Source: Flavobacterium sp. KACC 22761
Lineage (GTDB): Bacteria > Bacteroidota > Bacteroidia > Flavobacteriales > Flavobacteriaceae
Length of the DNA stretch: 64,000 bases
Direction: 5' to 3'
Assembly (NCBI RefSeq): GCF_034058155.1
Contig: NZ_CP139148.1
Coordinates: forward strand, 2,170,001 to 2,234,000
Shown: positions 37,101 through 44,523 of the stretch, piece after piece
Numbering within the stretch: position 1 is the first letter of the stretch
Layout: the number at the start of each line of letters is the position of its first letter
Translations under genes and position numbers: made by a program
Notes under the pieces: model-generated
The model's database searches: none
Told to the model about the DNA's origin: nothing
What the model saw: the letters and a program-made list of their open reading frames with translations, nothing else

Positions 37101-37967
37101 ATTTGAAATTCGTTTTCCATCGCCACCTGTAGTTGTAATGTAATAATAAGATTTCGAGTCATATAGGTTAAGATTGGTCTGGCTTTCTGAATTCCAGTTT
37201 TCAACTCCTTCGGCATAAAATAGGATGTAATCTTCATTGTTAAAAGTTCCGTCAGTTTCTCCGATAATTTGGATGGCATTTTCGGTTAAATCATTCGGAT
37301 AATAAGTGCTATTGGCTAAAGGAAGCATTTCGCCTCCATTTCCGTAGATTTTAATTCTTCTTGGGTCGGTTTTACTAGGATCAAAGCCTAAACTTTGCAA
37401 AAAAGATTTGGAAATCTTATAAACGCCTGATTTTTCAACATAAAAGCGATACCAGTCTCCCGAGGCTAAAACGGAATTAGTAATCGCTGCAGTTTTTTGA
37501 AAGGAAGAAGTATTGCTGTTTTTTGATGTTGCGCCAGTTGAAGAATAATTGAAAGATTTGATTCGTTTATACCCATTGCCATCTTTTACAATTGGGGAAA
37601 GCGACAAGAAAAGTTGCTTTTTGTCTCTTGAAGAAGCAGATTTTAACGTTTCATTTGGTTTTTCGGGAATGTTTTCAAGAGCTAAATCGCCAAGATCATT
37701 TGCTGAAATTGCTTCGTAAAAAATATTCGAAAGTTGGATGGAATTGCTCGTTGCCGGACTCGAATCGCTTAAATTAAGAAGCAATGTTAGGCTTTTTTTA
37801 GTAGTATCGTACCGAAAACTGTTTCCAGAAAAATAAGGAACAGTGGTTTTGAAATCGCCAAAACTCATTTCTTTTTTACCTTGCCAATCTATTGTGAAGC
37901 TCCCATTTATCTGAGAAAAAGCAAGAATCGGAATTAAAAAAAAATATGAGATTAAGACTTGTTTCAT
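34131..37967 (-). CDS. porU: Type IX secretion sortase PorU (C25 family)
   Basis: 1278 residues with signal peptide. The gingipain-like C25 peptidase domain (about 530-910) has the catalytic pair His789 (in NYLGHGGEDG) and Cys823 (in ITITCEFSRFD). The end carries a type IX C-terminal domain (about 1190-1278: LNYPNPFSTYTQFWFSHN ... GKGVYIYKLTVKS), kept in mature PorU. PorU cleaves the sorting domain from secreted cargo at the cell surface and links it to lipopolysaccharide where that happens. Divergent from gldJ and upstream of porV, as in F. johnsoniae. Confidence 0.96.
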   Translation of the reverse strand: MKQVLISYFFLIPILAFSQINGSFTIDWQGKKEMSFGDFKTTVPYFSGNSFRYDTTKKSLTLLLNLSDSSPATSNSIQLSNIFYEAISANDLGDLALENIPEKPNETLKSASSRDKKQLFLSLSPIVKDGNGYKRIKSFNYSSTGATSKNSNTSSFQKTAAITNSVLASGDWYRFYVEKSGVYKISKSFLQSLGFDPSKTDPRRIKIYGNGGEMLPLANSTYYPNDLTENAIQIIGETDGTFNNEDYILFYAEGVENWNSESQTNLNLYDSKSYYYITTTGGDGKRISNLNQPSGNATLELNTFDDYQYHEIDQTNIAHLGRQWFGESFDINQEQEFSFTFPNLDTSVPAKIEVVAASAAFTPTSFTISANGQNIGNINFNALASSSDIKFYTGKLPANSTFTASETTKIKLTYNNNGVPGSKGYLDYINIIAKRKLLGTGKQFKFQYDQAGSTGGIVNYTIGNAAGITQIWDITDIYNVSKIENANQASFSFKASLGEIRKYIAIDALDYLTPLKESQSKVANQNLKGTLFKNAQNSFQDIDYIIVSPKSLASQAEKLATFHRNYSNLNVKVIALENIYQEFSSGKQDIAAIRNCIRYVYENASSTDKRIKYVNLFGDASYDYKDRISNNTNIVPIYHSTISNSTGEASFASDDFYGLMDADEGNITSFFGGIDIATGRMLVSNNAQASEMVNKVLEYHDAKSYGSWKNNFVLISDDSDQSSDATIQSRQNALADIIATQKPFFNIDKIILDSYTQEASAGGSRYPKARTDLFDAFEKGALVFNYLGHGGEDGLASERIWEKSDGQNPNNQYKYPLFITITCEFSRFDDPTRPTAGEYTYWNPKGGAISMLTTIRSIGQFNAENFNDSLSKNLLSYGSNQYTTISEALRISKNENPSSSSNVIFYIGDPALMLAIPKPRINLTKINDIAISQAIPDLKSLSKIKISGEITDENNTLLSNYNGELATAIFDKLITTSTLNNDGFSPAMSFKTLGETIFRGNASVTNGQFEFSFVVPRDIRIPVDYGRISFYSKKNQGLENQSGYNTTIKIGGINENAPQDNISPKVKLYMNDETFVSGGITNENPFLLAFLEDENGINTASGIGHDIVAILDGDVSNPYILNDYYQTKLDDYTNGNLRFPLRNLKAGLHTISFTAWDVYNNPVTSEIQFVVVGDESLSLTHVLNYPNPFSTYTQFWFSHNRPYEPLEVQVQVMTITGKVVWTTNQIITTEGFLSREITWDGKDDYGDRIGKGVYIYKLTVKSNLTNKKAEKYEKLVIL

Positions 37968-38173
37968 AGGTTAAGAAAACGAAATTGATTGCAAAATATT
38001 TTAGTAAGTAAAAATATAGTATTTAATGTTATAGTAATAATAAAAAGTATATTTTTGCGTTCGTAACTATAGGTTATTTTCTGGTAAAAAACAGCTAAAT
38101 AAAATTATTAGAACAGATGTTGCTAATTAAATGTTAATTATTATATTGCAGCACCTAAATTTATCACCTAAGA

Positions 38174-39865
38174 ATGAGTATGAAAGTAAACAAAATTGTA
38201 GTCTTGCAATTAATGATGTCAATGGTATTGATGTTGGGCACGGCTAGTTGTAGCAAAAAATCGAGTTCCTCTCACGCTTCTCGAGCGACTGGGTGGGATG
38301 TAGATAGTCAAAATGGAACGGCTGCTAGAAATGCAGGAAAAAAACAACAGGCTGGTCCTGGTTTAGTTTTTGTTGAAGGAGGTACATTTACAATGGGTAA
38401 AGTACAGGATGATGTTATGCACGATTGGAATAACACACCAACTCAACAACACGTTCAATCATTCTATATGGATGAAACCGAAGTTACGAACGGTATGTAC
38501 TTAGAATACCTTGAGTGGTTGAAAAAAGTTTTCCCTCCAACAGAAGAAAATTACAAAAACATTTACGAGGGCGCATCTCCTGATACATTGGTATGGAGAA
38601 ATCGTTTAGGATATAACGAAACTATGACTAACAACTACTTGAGACACCCTGCTTATGCTGAGTATCCTGTAGTTGGTGTTAACTGGATTCAGGCTGTTGA
38701 ATTTAGTAAATGGAGAACAGACCGTGTAAACGAAGCTGTTTTGGAAAAAGACGGATATCTTAAAAAAGGTGCTAAAACCAACGATGTTACTGCAGAAACG
38801 TTGTTTAATACTGAGGCTTATTTAGCTTCTCCTTCAACACAATATGGTGGTAGTGAGGAAATTGTATTAAAGAAAAATCCTAGCGGAAGAAGACCAAAAG
38901 CTGGTAAAGATGGAGTAGTTCCAGAAGAGAAAAACGTATATGCACAACGTTCTTCAGGGGTTATTTTGCCTGAGTACAGACTTCCTACTGAAGCAGAATG
39001 GGAGTATGCGGCAGCAGCTGATGTTGGACAAAGAGAATACAATATCTACAAAGGACAAAAGAAATATCCTTGGTCTGGAGATTATACTCGTTCAGCAAAA
39101 CGTAAAAACAGAGGTGATCAATTGGCTAACTTTAAGCAAGGAAATGGTGACTACGGTGGAATTGCAGGTTGGTCTGATGACGGAGCGGATATTACTAACA
39201 AAGTAAAAAGCTACGCGCCAAATGATTTCGGATTGTATGATATGGCTGGTAACGTTGCAGAATGGGTAGCCGATGTTTACAGACCTATTATTGATAACGA
39301 AGCAAACGACTTCAACTACTTTAGAGGTAACCTTTATGCTAAAAACAAAATTGGCAAAGATGGTAAAATCGAAATCGTTTCAACAGCTAATATTAAATAC
39401 GATACTTTAAGCAACGGTAAAATTATTGCAAGAAATCTTCCAGGAGAAATTGCTCAAGTTCCAGTTGACGAACAAGAAACTTATTTAAGACAAAACTTTA
39501 GCCAAAGCAACAATATCAACTACAGAGATGGTGATAAACAATCTTCTAGATATTTTGACTTCGGAGATTCAGAGTCTGGACCAAAAGCTGATCAAGCAAT
39601 GTACAACTCTCCTAAACACAACGTAACAACAGACAGTTTAGGAAAAATGATTAGAAAATACGACAGCTCTAGTAAACGTACTACTTTGATCGATGATAAA
39701 GTAAGAGTTTACAAAGGAGGTTCTTGGAGAGATAGAGCTTACTGGTTAGATCCAGCGCAAAGAAGATATTTCCCTCAAGATATGGCAACTGATTATATTG
39801 GTTTCAGATGTGCAATGTCAAGAGTAGGATCTAAATCTGAAAAAAGAAAATCACCAAGGAATTAA
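38174..39865 (+). CDS. gldJ: Gliding motility lipoprotein GldJ
   Basis: 563-residue lipoprotein (lipobox Cys26 in GTASC) with a formylglycine-generating-enzyme/sulfatase-modifying fold (about 60-550): FVEGGTFTMGKVQDD, FYMDETEVTNGMYLEYL, LPTEAEWEYAAAA, DMAGNVAEWVADVY, KGGSWRDRAYWLDPAQRRYF, IGFRCAMSRV. GldJ is a paralogue of GldK, forms helical bands in the envelope and is needed for gliding and for GldK stability. Genomic place beside porU/porV and the long, lineage-specific insert in the middle fit GldJ rather than GldK, since gldL, gldM and gldN do not follow. Start may be ATG 38174 or 38180. Confidence 0.95.
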   Translation: MSMKVNKIVVLQLMMSMVLMLGTASCSKKSSSSHASRATGWDVDSQNGTAARNAGKKQQAGPGLVFVEGGTFTMGKVQDDVMHDWNNTPTQQHVQSFYMDETEVTNGMYLEYLEWLKKVFPPTEENYKNIYEGASPDTLVWRNRLGYNETMTNNYLRHPAYAEYPVVGVNWIQAVEFSKWRTDRVNEAVLEKDGYLKKGAKTNDVTAETLFNTEAYLASPSTQYGGSEEIVLKKNPSGRRPKAGKDGVVPEEKNVYAQRSSGVILPEYRLPTEAEWEYAAAADVGQREYNIYKGQKKYPWSGDYTRSAKRKNRGDQLANFKQGNGDYGGIAGWSDDGADITNKVKSYAPNDFGLYDMAGNVAEWVADVYRPIIDNEANDFNYFRGNLYAKNKIGKDGKIEIVSTANIKYDTLSNGKIIARNLPGEIAQVPVDEQETYLRQNFSQSNNINYRDGDKQSSRYFDFGDSESGPKADQAMYNSPKHNVTTDSLGKMIRKYDSSSKRTTLIDDKVRVYKGGSWRDRAYWLDPAQRRYFPQDMATDYIGFRCAMSRVGSKSEKRKSPRN

Positions 39866-39885
39866 GATTTAGAGATTCCAATATA

Positions 39886-39937
39886 AAAAATTCCAAATTC
39901 CAAAAGCTGAATATTCAGTCTGGAATTTGGAATTTTT
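39886..39937 (+). terminator. Terminator after gldJ
   Basis: Perfect 17-bp arms (39886-39902, 39921-39937) built on ttccaaattcca, 20 nt past the stop, ending in a T-run. It separates gldJ from murF. Confidence 0.85.
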
Positions 39938-39982
39938 GTATTGTTTTTTTTCTACTTTTATCATCTATAAAAAATAATTTAA

Positions 39983-41269
39983 ATGAATATTCAGGACATT
40001 CATAATCTGTTTTTACAATGTAAATCGCTTTCAATTGATACAAGAAAGATTGAAAAGGATTCTATGTTTTTTGCTATTAAAGGTGAGAATTTTGATGCTA
40101 ACACTTTTGCGGCAGAAGCTTTAAAATTAGGAGCTTTATTTGTTGTTATAGACAATGAATCTTACTTTATAGACGAACGGACTATTTTGGTCAAAAACAG
40201 TTTAGAAACACTTCAAGAATTGGCCAAATTCCATCGTAACTATTTGAAATTGCCTATTGTTGCCTTGACAGGTAGCAACGGAAAAACAACGACCAAAGAG
40301 CTCATCAATGCAGTTTTGTCAAAAAAATATAAAACTAAAGCCACTATTGGAAATTTGAATAATCATATTGGTGTTCCATTGACTTTGTTGTCTTTTACGA
40401 AAGAAACCGAAATTGGAATTGTAGAAATGGGTGCAAATCATAAAAAGGAAATTGAATTTTTATGTGAAATTGCACAGCCGGATTATGGTTATATTACCAA
40501 TTTTGGTAAAGCTCACTTAGAAGGATTTGGTGGTGTCGAAGGTGTAATTCAAGGGAAAAGCGAAATGTACCAATACCTAGCGAAAAATGATAAGGTTGCA
40601 TTTGTAAATCTGGAAGACCCGATTCAGATCGAAAAATCGGCAGGAATCAAGTCGTTTACTTTTGGTTTGAATAACAAAAATGCTGATGTGAATATCAAAA
40701 AGATCGAAGCGAATCCTTTTGTGGTGATTGATTATGAAAATTTCAATGTTGAATCGCATTTAATAGGCTTGTACAATTCAAATAACATAAATGCAGCTGT
40801 TTCTATCGGTCATTATTTTAAAGTGAACGATGAGGCTATAAAAGAGGCGATCGAGAATTATATTCCGGAAAACAACAGATCTCAATTGTTGAAAAAAGGC
40901 ACAAATCAAATTATTCTTGATGCCTATAATGCAAATCCGAGCAGTATGGCTGTAGCGATTGCTAATTTTTTGCAGCTGGATAGCCAGAATAAAATAATGA
41001 TTTTAGGCGATATGTTTGAATTGGGTGTTGAGAGTCCGCAAGAACATAAAATTATTGTAGAATCATTATCAAATCAAAATAAATCTGAATGCTATTTGAT
41101 CGGAAAATCGTTTTATGAAAATAAAATTTCGAACGACAAGCTTCACTTTTTTGAGACATTTGATGATTTTGCTGCTCATTTAAAAACACTTCATTTTGAC
41201 AACAATACTATTTTGATAAAAGGCTCCAGAGGAATGGCTTTGGAACGAACATTAGAATATATTTCGTAA
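39983..41269 (+). CDS. murF: UDP-N-acetylmuramoyl-tripeptide--D-alanyl-D-alanine ligase
   Basis: 428-residue cytoplasmic Mur ligase adding D-Ala-D-Ala to the UDP-MurNAc tripeptide. Three-domain layout with the ATP-binding loop T-G-S-N-G-K-T-T-T at about 96-104, the NLNNHIGVPLTLL and VEMGANHKKEI stretches of the central domain, and LDAYNANPSSM plus ILGDMFELG in the C-terminal domain. Isolated from the main mur/fts cluster; in F. johnsoniae a murF also follows gldJ. Ends in a strong bidirectional terminator. Confidence 0.95.
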   Translation: MNIQDIHNLFLQCKSLSIDTRKIEKDSMFFAIKGENFDANTFAAEALKLGALFVVIDNESYFIDERTILVKNSLETLQELAKFHRNYLKLPIVALTGSNGKTTTKELINAVLSKKYKTKATIGNLNNHIGVPLTLLSFTKETEIGIVEMGANHKKEIEFLCEIAQPDYGYITNFGKAHLEGFGGVEGVIQGKSEMYQYLAKNDKVAFVNLEDPIQIEKSAGIKSFTFGLNNKNADVNIKKIEANPFVVIDYENFNVESHLIGLYNSNNINAAVSIGHYFKVNDEAIKEAIENYIPENNRSQLLKKGTNQIILDAYNANPSSMAVAIANFLQLDSQNKIMILGDMFELGVESPQEHKIIVESLSNQNKSECYLIGKSFYENKISNDKLHFFETFDDFAAHLKTLHFDNNTILIKGSRGMALERTLEYIS

Positions 41270-41270
41270 C

Positions 41271-41302
41271 AAAAAGCCATCAGCCGCGGCTGATGGCTTT
41301 TT
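41271..41302. terminator. Bidirectional terminator between murF and the PUL regulator
   Basis: A perfect 32-nt palindrome (aaaaagccatcagccg and its complement) lies directly after the murF stop and 6 nt before the regulator's 3' end on the other strand. Confidence 0.92.
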
Positions 41303-41307
41303 TGCTT

Positions 41308-44178
41308 TTAAATACTCATCAAAAACCCAATTAGATTTTCTTTTTTATTCAGCCCAAGCTTTTTCCTTAAGCGATATCGGGCTAACTCAACTCCTCCGGT
41401 CGAAATATTCATGATTTCGGCGATTTCTTTTGTTGACATATTCATCAATAAATAAGTAGATAAATCTAGTTCTCGTGGAGAGATTGTTGGATATTTTTCT
41501 TTTAATCTTTTCAAAAACTCAAAATGCACGTTTTTGATGTGTTTTTCTAAATCCTTCCAACTTTTATCGGTATTTACTTCTTTTACGATGCTTTTGTTGA
41601 GTTTGCTAACTTGAAATTTGGTCGAATCGTCAAGTGCTTCAATGTCAATTTCTTTTAGTTTATGAATAATTCCGTTCAAGATCTTGTTTTTCTTTACAAC
41701 TTGAAGCGAATTGTTTACAAGCTCTTTATCTTTTGCTAAAATTTTAATTTGAAGTTTGTCATTTTTCAGTTTTTCAATCTCTTTTTCAAGATCATATTGT
41801 TCCTGTCTGATTTTTGACTCTTTTTCAAGATACAATCTGCGCTGTTCGATTGTTTCGTAATATTTATTCTTTCTGATTTTCATTTTTATTCGATCAGAAA
41901 TCACATAAATTGCAATTATGATTAAAATAAAATAGATCATCAGTGCCAAGAAATGACGATACCAAGGCGGAGAAACCGTAAATGAAATGGTTGATGGTTC
42001 AGACTGGATTCCGTAACTGTTTCTGACTTTTACTTTCATCATATATTCGCCCTCGCGAAGGTTTGTATATTCTTTGATGGAAATGGTTGACCAATTGCTC
42101 CATTTGTCGTCAAAAGGCTCTAATTGATATGAAAACTCAACATTTTCAAGGTTTTCATAGGTTGGCGATGAAAAAGTAAAACGCACATGGTTTGACGAAT
42201 ATGGAATGCGAATGTTTTCGATTTTATTTTGATTGTTTCCTAAAATAATAGTATCGCCAGGAAATGAAAAGCTTCTGATAAATGCTTTTGGTTTGGTAAC
42301 AAAATTGTTCAGTAAATCGGGGTTGTAATGCGCTAATCCGTCAGTCAATCCGATAAAAATATTTTTTGGATCGATTGTGTTTACAGATAGATAATTGCTA
42401 ACCAGATTTCCTGTCAAATTTGAAAACGGAGCGACAATATTAGTGTAATAATTATTGGTTTTCATTAATACACCAATAGATTCGTCAAAAGCATACCATA
42501 AATTAGATTGTGAGTCTTCGCTTAGACTGTTTATTATAGGGATGTTTTTAAACAGTTTTGAAAGGTTTTTATCTTCATAAAATAGGTCTTGTTCTTTAGA
42601 ATATTTATAGAAATGATTATTGGTCTGAAAATACAATTGATTGTCTATTTTTTGAATACTTCCGATGTTTTTGTACTGAGAGACTAGTTGGTCAATTTTT
42701 TTAATTGATGAAAATCGAGTCAAATCTCTGTTTAATGCCATTCTGTAAATCGATTCATCTTTTTTTAGCCATAAATAAGAGTCGTCAAGCTCAAAATTGT
42801 TCGATGATTTATCAAATCCAACAACTTGATTTTTATAAACTAATCCGTTTGCTGTGCTTTCAAAAACGGCAAAACCTTCATAGTTGGAACCAATTAAAAA
42901 TCCGGGATGATTAGGGATTTTTTTAAACCCGAAATAACCCTTTGAGTCTATAATATTAGTTACAGCGCCACCTTTAATAACTAATGCTCCGCGGTTGTTG
43001 GAGCAAATCAATTGATTATCTATCACTTGAACGTTCCAGGATTGTGCGGTAGTCCCTTGAACAAGTTTGAAGGTATCTTCTTTAAAACTGTTGTTCCATG
43101 CATGATAAAACACACCTTGGTTTGTGGCCACGTATAAATTTCCTTGATAAATTACCGAGGCGTATACAGTACTAATATCGTAGCTGAAGCCAAAGTATGT
43201 AAAAGGCGATCCTTCGTTTACAAACGCGATACCATTGTCTAAACCAAGCCAAAGATTGTTTTTGTTGTCAATAAATGAGGTCAGTACTGTGTTGTTCTGC
43301 AAGCCTTTTTTACGGTTCAAATGCTGGATTATCTTGCCATTATAATCGCAAATGACAATTCCGTCCAGTACTGAATTTAATACTATAAAATTGTGGTTTA
43401 TCGTTACGCCTCCGAGAGAGTTGTTTTTTTTGACAAAATTATTGGCTTCAGTATTCCATGGTTTTACAACATTGTTCTCATATACAAATAAGCCTTTTTC
43501 TAGGGTTATTATTAAGGTCTTGTCTTTTGTTAAATTATACATTCCCCAAATCTCTGTATTGTTTAGGCTTGTAGTGTTTGGCAAGGAATAAAGTTTGCCA
43601 TTTTTATATTCTAGAATTCCTTTTTCAATGTCTTGCAAATAAAGTTTGCCATTAACGACAAAAGAAAATTGAAATCGTTTTGGTGCTTCTAATATTGTAA
43701 GCTTGTCATCTTTTAAAATATAGACTCTTGCAAAAGACTGAAAAATGGTTTGTTTGTTAATGGTATGAATTTTCCAGATGAAGTCAATTATTTTGATTTT
43801 ATTACGATCGACTTTTTTAGATAATGATGTGTATTGAAGTTTGCCTTTTTCATTTGGTTTGAAATAGCCAAATTCGTTATAACCGCCTACAAATACTTTT
43901 CCATCACTAGCAATCTTTAAACATCTTACAGATGTTAAATTAGGGAGCGGATATTTTCTCCATGACGATCCGTCAAACTGCAAAAGGCCGTTATTGTTGG
44001 CAAAATATAGATTTCCGTTTTTATCTTGGTCAATACTCCAGTTTTGTGTTCCTCCCTTGTATTCGTTTCGTTTGTAATTTCTTACATCTGGAAGTCCGAT
44101 GTCTTTAACTTGTCCAAAAATATTAATTGATAATAATGTAAAAAAAGTAATAATAAAATATGATTTTGTCAATTTCAT
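41308..44178 (-). CDS. Transmembrane beta-propeller/Y_Y_Y/LuxR-type regulator
   Basis: 956 residues: signal peptide (to about residue 23), a two-component-regulator-type propeller (about 30-690, with repeated NGLLQFDGSSWRKYPLP- and NLWLGLDNGIAFVNEG-like blades), a Y_Y_Y immunoglobulin domain (about 700-765: VEFSYQLEPFDDKWSNWS...), one transmembrane helix (about 770-792), a coiled coil (about 800-860) and a C-terminal LuxR-type helix-turn-helix (about 895-950: SPRELDLSTYLLMNMSTKEIAEIMNIS). It looks like a hybrid two-component sensor in which the kinase and receiver are absent and the DNA-binding domain is joined directly to the sensor. Divergent from susC, so the likely controller of the locus. 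Sensing a glycan in the periplasm is inference. Confidence 0.9.
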   Translation of the reverse strand: MKLTKSYFIITFFTLLSINIFGQVKDIGLPDVRNYKRNEYKGGTQNWSIDQDKNGNLYFANNNGLLQFDGSSWRKYPLPNLTSVRCLKIASDGKVFVGGYNEFGYFKPNEKGKLQYTSLSKKVDRNKIKIIDFIWKIHTINKQTIFQSFARVYILKDDKLTILEAPKRFQFSFVVNGKLYLQDIEKGILEYKNGKLYSLPNTTSLNNTEIWGMYNLTKDKTLIITLEKGLFVYENNVVKPWNTEANNFVKKNNSLGGVTINHNFIVLNSVLDGIVICDYNGKIIQHLNRKKGLQNNTVLTSFIDNKNNLWLGLDNGIAFVNEGSPFTYFGFSYDISTVYASVIYQGNLYVATNQGVFYHAWNNSFKEDTFKLVQGTTAQSWNVQVIDNQLICSNNRGALVIKGGAVTNIIDSKGYFGFKKIPNHPGFLIGSNYEGFAVFESTANGLVYKNQVVGFDKSSNNFELDDSYLWLKKDESIYRMALNRDLTRFSSIKKIDQLVSQYKNIGSIQKIDNQLYFQTNNHFYKYSKEQDLFYEDKNLSKLFKNIPIINSLSEDSQSNLWYAFDESIGVLMKTNNYYTNIVAPFSNLTGNLVSNYLSVNTIDPKNIFIGLTDGLAHYNPDLLNNFVTKPKAFIRSFSFPGDTIILGNNQNKIENIRIPYSSNHVRFTFSSPTYENLENVEFSYQLEPFDDKWSNWSTISIKEYTNLREGEYMMKVKVRNSYGIQSEPSTISFTVSPPWYRHFLALMIYFILIIIAIYVISDRIKMKIRKNKYYETIEQRRLYLEKESKIRQEQYDLEKEIEKLKNDKLQIKILAKDKELVNNSLQVVKKNKILNGIIHKLKEIDIEALDDSTKFQVSKLNKSIVKEVNTDKSWKDLEKHIKNVHFEFLKRLKEKYPTISPRELDLSTYLLMNMSTKEIAEIMNISTGGVELARYRLRKKLGLNKKENLIGFLMSI

Positions 44179-44523
44179 AAATTTTTTGGCTTTTTTGGGT
44201 TTTGGTGGCTTAATTGTCTTGTTTGTAGTGTTTTACAATAGTTTTTTTGCTACTATTTCGTTGTAGAAACACATTTTATTGATAAAAATAAGGAATCTTA
44301 TACAACTGTAGTGTTTATTTTTATAATTAACATTTCGATAACATCTTAATTTTAATTTTTAATTTATTATAAATCAAATATTTGAAAAAAAAATGATGTG
44401 TTTTTGTAATGTATTAAAATTTGTTTTGATGTGTTTTTGTAGTGAATTTTACTTGTTGATAGTAAAAAAATAACATTATTATTGCATCAAATTACTAATT
44501 AATTAACCAAAATTTTTAGAAAA
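44179..44523. promoter_or_regulatory. Divergent regulator/susC intergenic region with repeated TGTARTG
   Basis: This 345-nt, strongly AT-rich gap has no gene. TGTAGTG occurs at 44224, 44307 and 44438 and TGTAATG at 44405, all on the plus strand. The last two lie within an 18-bp direct repeat (44394-44411 and 44427-44444, 17 of 18 identical) spaced 33 bp, about three helical turns. Candidate binding sites for the LuxR-type regulator. Confidence 0.55.
44456..44484 (+). promoter_or_regulatory. Candidate susC promoter
   Basis: TTG (44456-44458) and TATTATTG (44477-44484) are separated by 18 nt; the -7 element has one mismatch to TAnnTTTG, consistent with an activator-dependent promoter. The direct repeat ends 12 nt upstream. 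Confidence 0.5.

Noticed and set aside
38174..39865. Identification as gldK
   Set aside because: Same FGE fold, but the neighbours are porU/porV and murF, and gldL, gldM and gldN do not follow.
44179..44523. Riboswitch or small RNA in the regulator-susC gap
   Set aside because: No stable structured element seen, only AT-rich DNA with short direct repeats.
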